Assembly: GCA_965369945.1 (NCBI GenBank)
Contig: CBDUST010000027.1
Location: forward strand, 1 to 26,424
Direction: 5' to 3'
Length of the DNA stretch: 26,424 nt
DNA from: JADFNO01 sp965369945
GTDB taxonomy: Bacteria; Planctomycetota; Phycisphaerae; Phycisphaerales; SM1A02
Shown: piece after piece, positions 22,061-26,424 of the stretch
Numbering within the stretch: the first letter of the stretch is position 1
How the letters are laid out: every line of letters begins with the position of its first letter
The notes under the pieces: generated by a model
Seen by the model: only the letters and a program-made list of their open reading frames with translations
The model's database searches: none
Told to the model about the DNA's origin: nothing
Position numbers and translations under genes: made by a program

Positions 22061-22942
22061 TTAGTGGACAGAGTCCGATCGTTCAGCAGCATCCACGGTG
22101 TTGCGAAGCAACATGGCCACGGTCATCGGCCCCACGCCGCCGGGGACCGGCGACAAGTGCCCGGCCGTTTGAGCAACTTCATCAAACATCACATCACCGA
22201 CGGTGCGCGATTGACCTTCCGGCGTCGTGACACGACTAATTCCAACGTCAATCACAACCGCTCCAGGCTTGACCATGTCCGAGCCGATCAGACCGGCAAC
22301 CCCCGTCGCCGAGATCAACACGTCGGCGCTTCGTGTGATTTTACCCAGGTCCAGCGTGTACTTGTTCACCGAGATGACCGTGGCTTGGCAGCGCATCAAC
22401 AGCACGACGATGGGCTTGCCAACGATGTTGCTTGCGCCGACGCAGACGCAGCGCGTTCCCTTGAGCTGTACGCTCGTCGATTCGATCATCTCCATTACGG
22501 CGAGCGCGGTACATGGAACGAGACTCCGTCGGCCGTAAACGATGTTGCCGATGTTTGCGGGGTTGACGCCCTCCACGTCCTTGTCCACTGCGATCAACGA
22601 TTGGATTCGCTCGGTGTCAACCTCCGGCGGAAGCGGCAGATGCACCATGATCGCGCTGACCTGTGGGTCATCGTTCAGGCGAGAGATGCTGTCGGCGATG
22701 TCATCTTCGGTCGATCCCTCGGGAAGCTTGTGCAGGGCGTGTTCGATACCCACCTCACGACACATCTTGTCTTGATTGCGCGCGTAGAGTGCCGCACCGC
22801 TGTCTTGCCCCACGAGTACAGCGTCCAAACGCACGCCGCGGCCTCGACCTTGAAGCGCAGCGACTCGCTCGGCCATCTGCCGCTTGACGTCAGCGGCCAT
22901 CGCTCGTCCGTCGATGATTTTCGCTCTTTGCATCACAGTCAT
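22061..22942 (-). CDS. folD: FolD-type methylenetetrahydrofolate dehydrogenase/cyclohydrolase with altered catalytic residues
   Basis: A 293-residue protein aligning along its length with FolD, the NADP-dependent enzyme interconverting methylene-, methenyl- and formyl-tetrahydrofolate. Marks: AKIIDGRAMA at the start, LVGQDSGAALYARNQDK, the Rossmann GASNIVGKP, GAVVIDVGISR and the end signature PVPGGVGPMTVAMLL. The catalytic lysine of the 'YVxxK' motif (E. coli Lys54) is Gln57 here, though Tyr53 remains. The Gln of VQLPLP is His101 (VHLPLP), and the Asp of KDVDG is Glu124 (KDVEG). The normal cyclohydrolase centre is thus changed, while the NADP site looks sound. The ATG at 22942 is used; an ATG at 22933 is possible. 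Confidence 0.9.
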   Translation of the reverse strand: MTVMQRAKIIDGRAMAADVKRQMAERVAALQGRGRGVRLDAVLVGQDSGAALYARNQDKMCREVGIEHALHKLPEGSTEDDIADSISRLNDDPQVSAIMVHLPLPPEVDTERIQSLIAVDKDVEGVNPANIGNIVYGRRSLVPCTALAVMEMIESTSVQLKGTRCVCVGASNIVGKPIVVLLMRCQATVISVNKYTLDLGKITRSADVLISATGVAGLIGSDMVKPGAVVIDVGISRVTTPEGQSRTVGDVMFDEVAQTAGHLSPVPGGVGPMTVAMLLRNTVDAAERSDSVH

Positions 22943-23158
22943 TTGAGCTCAAGGATACATCAATTGCATGCCTCTGCGCGCCCAAGCCTTTTTCGTTGAC
23001 AGTTTGTACCCAATGATGGAAACGAGTCACACCGCTGGGTGCTCGGATCCAATATTGGAATAGAAGCACGCCCAGGCTGGTTGGTCAAAACGTATCATCC
23101 AAGCGGCTCGTTCGGCCGATGAGAGAGAGCCACACCTCGCGAAAAAAGGACTCCGCCT
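22943..23158. promoter_or_regulatory. Divergent promoter region between folD and a membrane protein gene
   Basis: About 215 bases without a gene. A perfect TTGACA occurs on the plus strand at about 22996, but no good -10 stands at the right distance. AAAAAAGGA just before 23159 serves as the ribosome binding site of the next gene. Confidence 0.35.
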
Positions 23159-23611
23159 TTGGAACCGTCCCAAGCTCAAACTGATCAGCCCAGTCTCTGG
23201 CGATGGATCGTCAAGTTCGCCGCAGCGATCGGATTGACCGGCATGATCTGCTGTGTGGCCCCAATGGTGTTATTCATGATGGGGCTGATGGGCGGTGTGT
23301 ATGCGATCTCCTTCGCCAACGGGTTCTACAACGAAGATGGATCGGCCGGGATCGGCGCATGGGTCCTGCGGATCGTCGCGGGTCTGATTGGTGTCGCGGG
23401 CATCGTTTTGTATAAGCGCAAGCAAGATCAATGCTCGATCGACCCCAAGCGCAAACGTAAGAATCTCATTCTGCTGACTGTGTTTATCACGACGATCGGC
23501 GTCGGCTTCTTTCTCACGTTGGAACGCATTTCGGGCTGGTATTTCAACGAGTACATCGTTCCGGCCCAGCAAGCAGAACTCACCGCACAGAAAGACGCAG
23601 CTGTCGAGTGA
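23159..23611 (+). CDS. Small membrane protein with a CC-x-x-P motif (unknown function)
   Basis: A 150-residue protein with three predicted membrane segments: about 19-50 (FAAAIGLTGMICCVAPMVLF), 66-85 (GAWVLRIVAGLIGVAGIVLY) and 102-120 (NLILLTVFITTIGVGFFLTL). A Cys31-Cys32 pair followed by Pro35 lies in the first segment, as in MerT-type mercury transporters, but no mer genes are nearby and the rest does not match clearly, so metal transport is only a thought. A basic stretch (DPKRKRKN) connects segments two and three. The start is TTG with AAAAAAGGA about nine bases upstream. It ends 34 bases before the convergent argR stop. Confidence 0.65.
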   Translation: MEPSQAQTDQPSLWRWIVKFAAAIGLTGMICCVAPMVLFMMGLMGGVYAISFANGFYNEDGSAGIGAWVLRIVAGLIGVAGIVLYKRKQDQCSIDPKRKRKNLILLTVFITTIGVGFFLTLERISGWYFNEYIVPAQQAELTAQKDAAVE

Positions 23612-23645
23612 AGTGCGCGTTCTGGACTGGCTTGATTCGATCGCG

Positions 23646-24101
23646 CTATTTCAATCCGGCCCAGCGTCGGACCAGCGCAACGAACTGTCGGGCCTGGCCG
23701 GATGATTGCGTAGCGATGAACACCGTATCGCTTCCGGCGATTGTTCCCAGAACGTAGGGTAGGTGCAGATTGTCAATAGCGCGCGTCAACGCCTCGGCTT
23801 GGCCTCGCCGCGTATGGACTACAGCCAGCGGACCGCCGCGCTCCGCTGAGAGCAGGCTGCGCTTCAAAGCGCTTCGCACCTGGGCAGTGTCGCGGCCCTG
23901 GTATCCGCCGTTGTTACGCAGTGAATAGCCTTGGTCATTCTTGAGGGCGCCCAGATCGCGCAAGTCCCGCGAAAGCGTTGCCTGCGTCGTCTGAATGTTC
24001 TCGGCGAACAGCAGATCCAACAACTGTTCTTGACTGCGGATCTCGTTGTGAGACAGGATCTCACGAATGCGCTGATGCCGTTGTTGTTTGGGGATTTTCA
24101 T
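23646..24101 (-). CDS. argR: Arginine repressor
   Basis: A 151-residue transcription regulator of arginine synthesis and breakdown. The N-terminal winged-helix domain has 'IREILSHNEIRSQEQLLDLL' and the recognition helix with TTQATLSRDLRDLGALK, the ArgR hallmark being the SR in 'TQATxSRD'. The C-terminal domain for hexamer formation and arginine binding has 'LPYVLGTIAGSDTVFIAT', with the conserved GTIAG-D. Length is normal. The ATG lies only 5 bases after the stop of the FG-GAP/ASPIC gene on the same strand, so the two are likely in one transcript. No arginine biosynthesis gene is in the window. Confidence 0.92.
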   Translation of the reverse strand: MKIPKQQRHQRIREILSHNEIRSQEQLLDLLFAENIQTTQATLSRDLRDLGALKNDQGYSLRNNGGYQGRDTAQVRSALKRSLLSAERGGPLAVVHTRRGQAEALTRAIDNLHLPYVLGTIAGSDTVFIATQSSGQARQFVALVRRWAGLK

Positions 24102-24106
24102 GTTGC

Positions 24107-25981
24107 TCAGTCGCTGTGTTGCGTGACGATCAATGTTGTGTCCACCTGGTCAACGGCGACGGTTTGAACCGATCCATCAGGCCAGGTGATCCGAAGCGAA
24201 TCGACTTGCGTTGTCTGGCCCAAGCCGAAGGTGATCGGCAGTTCCACTTGCGACAGATAGCTGCACGTGGGCATGACCTGTCGCCGCTGCGTGATGCCGT
24301 TGGCGATGAGTTCAACGCGGGCGCCGATTGCGTCGCGGTTAGACGCGGTGCCAATGAGTTTGACACGCAACCAGTGACGAGAAAGTTGCTGATCGTTGCG
24401 CAACAGAAGCGGCGGGCCGCCGGTTTGTGTCAGCACAATGTCTTGGTCGCCATCACCATCGACATCCGCATGTGCAGCGCCGCGACCGACAATCGGCTGC
24501 GACAAATCACCAAGTCCTGCTCCGGGAACGACCGCGAAGCATGAACTCGCGTCCGCGCCGCAGTTCCAAAACAGCAGCGGTGCCTGGCGATAATGTTGGC
24601 TCGACTGAATCTCGTTGATCTCACTCTCGAGGTGGCCGTTGGTCTGAAGCATGTCCAGCCAGCCGTCAAGATCGTAATCAAAGAAAAACAATCCGAAGCT
24701 CAGCGTCAGCCTGCTCGGCGAACCGATGCCTTCGCCACTGGACACATCCGCAAACTGCCAGGGGTCGCGTGGTTGTTGAACGTAGAGAGACGAGGGTTCG
24801 TTCGCGAAATTGCCGATCCCGATGCCGAGCTGCCCATCGTTGCGAATGTCGCCGATGTCGATGCCCATCGCGCCGGTTGCCCCACCCATCGTATCAAACG
24901 CAACACCGCTGCCAGCCCCCACTTCCGCGAACGTTCCATTCCCAAGATTGCGAAACAGGAAATTCTGAACAGTGTCGTTCGCCACGACGATGTCAATGTT
25001 TCCATCGTCATCGACGTCAGCGAACGTCACCGCCAACGCCTTGCCCATCGGTTCACCCGTAGCCGGATTCCGTACAGCGATTCCCGCTTCGTCGGTCACG
25101 TCGGTGAACGTGCCGTCGCCGTTGTTGTGATAAAGATAACTATCCGTGCCTTGATATTGCAACGGTGGGCCGTAGGCGCGGTCCGTCCCGTTGAGTGTGA
25201 AGTTCAGTTGTAAATCGATCTGGCGTGACCACTGAACATAGTTGCAGACAAACAGATCGAGGTTCCCATCATTGTCGTAGTCGAGGAACCCCGCGCTCGT
25301 GCTCCACATCGACTCGCCGCCCGCAACGCCGGCGAAGTTGGTCTGCTCCACGAATCGACCATGATCGTTGCGAAACAGATGATTCGTACCTAGCGCGCCG
25401 ATAAATAGATCAACGTCTCCATCGTTGTCGTAGTCGCCGCAGGCCACACCTGTTCCGTAGAAAGTCACAGCAAGTCCGGTCTCGGCTGTAACGTCTTCGA
25501 AGTGGCCGCTGCCGTCGTTTCGATACAGCGCCATCGTATCCTGCAGATTCGCTGGTACATCGCCCGGCCACGACGTCGCGTTGACCAGCAAGAGATCTTG
25601 ATCGCCGTCGTTGTCGTAGTCGAAGAACGCGCAGCCGCTACCCATCGTCTCGGGCAACAGTTTCTCACCGGTCACACCGTTTGTGTGGACGAAATCGACG
25701 CCTCCGCTGCCTGTAATGTCGGTGAATTGAACCGGCGGCTGATCGGCTATGTTGACAGAGAGTTGATCGGGCGGTTTGACCGGATCGCGATCAATTACGA
25801 CCGGCTCCGGCGTCGACGATCGTGTAAAAAGCCACGCCCCGCCAACACCCGCTCCGAGCAACACGATGACAATCAGCGACCATTTGAACGCCACGCCGAT
25901 GATTGTGTCGTCGACCGGGACGAATTCATCCTCGTCCGGTGCGCGCTCGTTGGGTGGTTCTTCCATAATTGAATCAGTCAT
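24107..25981 (-). CDS. Membrane-anchored FG-GAP/VCBS repeat protein with ASPIC/UnbV domain (CRTAC1-like)
   Basis: A 624-residue protein. Residues 1-33 are acidic and cytoplasmic, 34-52 form one membrane anchor (WSLIVIVLLGAGVGGAWLF), and the rest is exported. From about 80 on there are several calcium-binding beta-propeller repeats: DYDNDGDQDLLLVN, DYDNDGDVDLFIG, DYDNDGNLDLFVCNY, DVDDDGNIDIVVAND, DYDLDGWLDML and DVDGDGDQDIVLTQ. The end is an ASPIC/UnbV domain: 'HWLRVKLIGTASNRDAIGARV' and 'ITWPDGSVQTV'. Such proteins occur in large numbers in planctomycetes with unknown extracellular roles, often beside TPR genes as here. The ATG at 25981 is chosen; it overlaps the TPR gene's end by 8 bases. 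argR follows 5 bases downstream. Confidence 0.87.
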   Translation of the reverse strand: MTDSIMEEPPNERAPDEDEFVPVDDTIIGVAFKWSLIVIVLLGAGVGGAWLFTRSSTPEPVVIDRDPVKPPDQLSVNIADQPPVQFTDITGSGGVDFVHTNGVTGEKLLPETMGSGCAFFDYDNDGDQDLLLVNATSWPGDVPANLQDTMALYRNDGSGHFEDVTAETGLAVTFYGTGVACGDYDNDGDVDLFIGALGTNHLFRNDHGRFVEQTNFAGVAGGESMWSTSAGFLDYDNDGNLDLFVCNYVQWSRQIDLQLNFTLNGTDRAYGPPLQYQGTDSYLYHNNGDGTFTDVTDEAGIAVRNPATGEPMGKALAVTFADVDDDGNIDIVVANDTVQNFLFRNLGNGTFAEVGAGSGVAFDTMGGATGAMGIDIGDIRNDGQLGIGIGNFANEPSSLYVQQPRDPWQFADVSSGEGIGSPSRLTLSFGLFFFDYDLDGWLDMLQTNGHLESEINEIQSSQHYRQAPLLFWNCGADASSCFAVVPGAGLGDLSQPIVGRGAAHADVDGDGDQDIVLTQTGGPPLLLRNDQQLSRHWLRVKLIGTASNRDAIGARVELIANGITQRRQVMPTCSYLSQVELPITFGLGQTTQVDSLRITWPDGSVQTVAVDQVDTTLIVTQHSD

Positions 25982-26424
25982 TGCGGATTCCCGCCACCTC
26001 GGCAATAGGCAGATCGTATGCACCGGGCCGGTGAAGATCGTAGATCACGACGGCTTCAGCCGCATGATTCGCGGCCGAATACTTAATCCGTGCTTTCGCG
26101 ACGGCGTCGTCGCGCGCATTATCGTCCGGCTTGTACTTGGCGTGGAGCTTGGTATGTCGATCCTCGCCTGCCTGATCACCCTGATCTCGGTAGACCTGTT
26201 TTAGCCCCCAGTGCGCAGTGAGATTCTCCGGGTCGTACGCCAACGCTCGTTCATAGAACTGTTGCGCCTCTTCCATATACTCCCTGCGACGATCGCCTCG
26301 TTCGCGCAGACCGCGTTGATAGATCGCTCCAGCCAACTCATTCAACACTCGGTAGTCCTTGGAGAAATCAAAGCCACGACCTTCAGCTTGTGCGAACCCA
26401 CCACGGATAATGTCGCGCAGGTTG
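25974..26424 (-). CDS. TPR-containing protein, C-terminal part (runs off right edge)
   Basis: The minus frame is open from the window edge to a stop at 25974, 149 codons shown. One clear TPR-like unit is present: 'YMEEAQQFYERALAYDPENLTAHWGLKQVYRDQGD', which has the usual A-x-x-x-Y-x-x-A-L-x-x-x-P pattern. Before it is 'KDYRVLNELAGAIYQRGLRERGD', a likely further repeat. The end of the protein is charged (YKPDDNARDDAVAKARI) and closes with 'HRPGAYDLP'. TPRs mediate protein contacts. Its 3' end overlaps the start of the FG-GAP/ASPIC gene, and TPR proteins commonly stand next to ASPIC/UnbV genes. The N-terminus, and any haem or enzymatic domain, lies outside the window. Confidence 0.72.
   Translation of the reverse strand, partial: NLRDIIRGGFAQAEGRGFDFSKDYRVLNELAGAIYQRGLRERGDRRREYMEEAQQFYERALAYDPENLTAHWGLKQVYRDQGDQAGEDRHTKLHAKYKPDDNARDDAVAKARIKYSAANHAAEAVVIYDLHRPGAYDLPIAEVAGIRND

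Noticed and set aside
21887..22999. Plus-strand frame of 370 codons
   Set aside because: Mostly antisense to folD and His/Arg/Asp-rich, as expected for a shadow frame.
22996..23030. TTGACA as a -35 box
   Set aside because: No acceptable -10 hexamer 16-18 bases downstream.
24593..25213. Plus-strand frame of 206 codons
   Set aside because: Antisense to the repeated calcium-binding loops of the FG-GAP protein, which keep the opposite frame open.

Overview
The window looks like chromosomal DNA of a planctomycete, most likely of the Phycisphaerae type. The evidence is the dockerin-like repeats in a secreted protein at 12763-14544, paired secreted SUMF1-fold proteins, a membrane-anchored FG-GAP/ASPIC protein, a GH113-like and a GH10-like glycosidase-fold protein, and a FolD of an unusual sequence type. 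This placement is inference from gene content; no 16S or database search was available.

Layout. 1-3464: the N-terminus of aat (running off the left edge) diverges from an aldo/keto reductase, then a secreted GH113-like protein. Facing these are a small SRPBCC protein and a YjbR-like protein. 3756-8731: a housekeeping block on the plus strand, with tRNA-Gln, a one-domain GlmU-type pyrophosphorylase, prs, rplY/ctc, pth, rpsF, ssb and rplI. rpsR is absent from its usual place between ssb and rplI, and all three ribosomal proteins carry acidic C-terminal tails. 8728-12505 (minus): a free-standing copy of the C-terminal domain of class II ribonucleotide reductase, and mfd.

12672-17172 (minus): a secreted-protein cluster. 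A tandemly duplicated SUMF1-fold gene with a duplicated 91-bp upstream region is followed by a dockerin-type protein and a clear intrinsic terminator. The C-terminal remnant of a ubiE gene lies between the two copies, and a truncated secreted-protein gene lies beyond the second copy. 17349-19272 (minus): a GH10-like protein that has lost both catalytic glutamates overlaps a ComEA-like helix-hairpin-helix gene. 19428-20405: purC.

20571-21623: a repeat-rich interval. It contains a Y1 (HUH) transposase of the REP-associated type, flanked on both sides by REP-like hairpins in inverted pairs with a conserved four-base loop and covarying stems. This is the most clearly structured element in the window. 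21624-22060 holds no convincing gene.

22061-26424: folD with altered catalytic residues, a small membrane protein, and an apparent minus-strand operon of a TPR protein (running off the right edge), a membrane-anchored FG-GAP/ASPIC protein and argR. I saw no CRISPR array, rRNA, riboswitch or phage genes.
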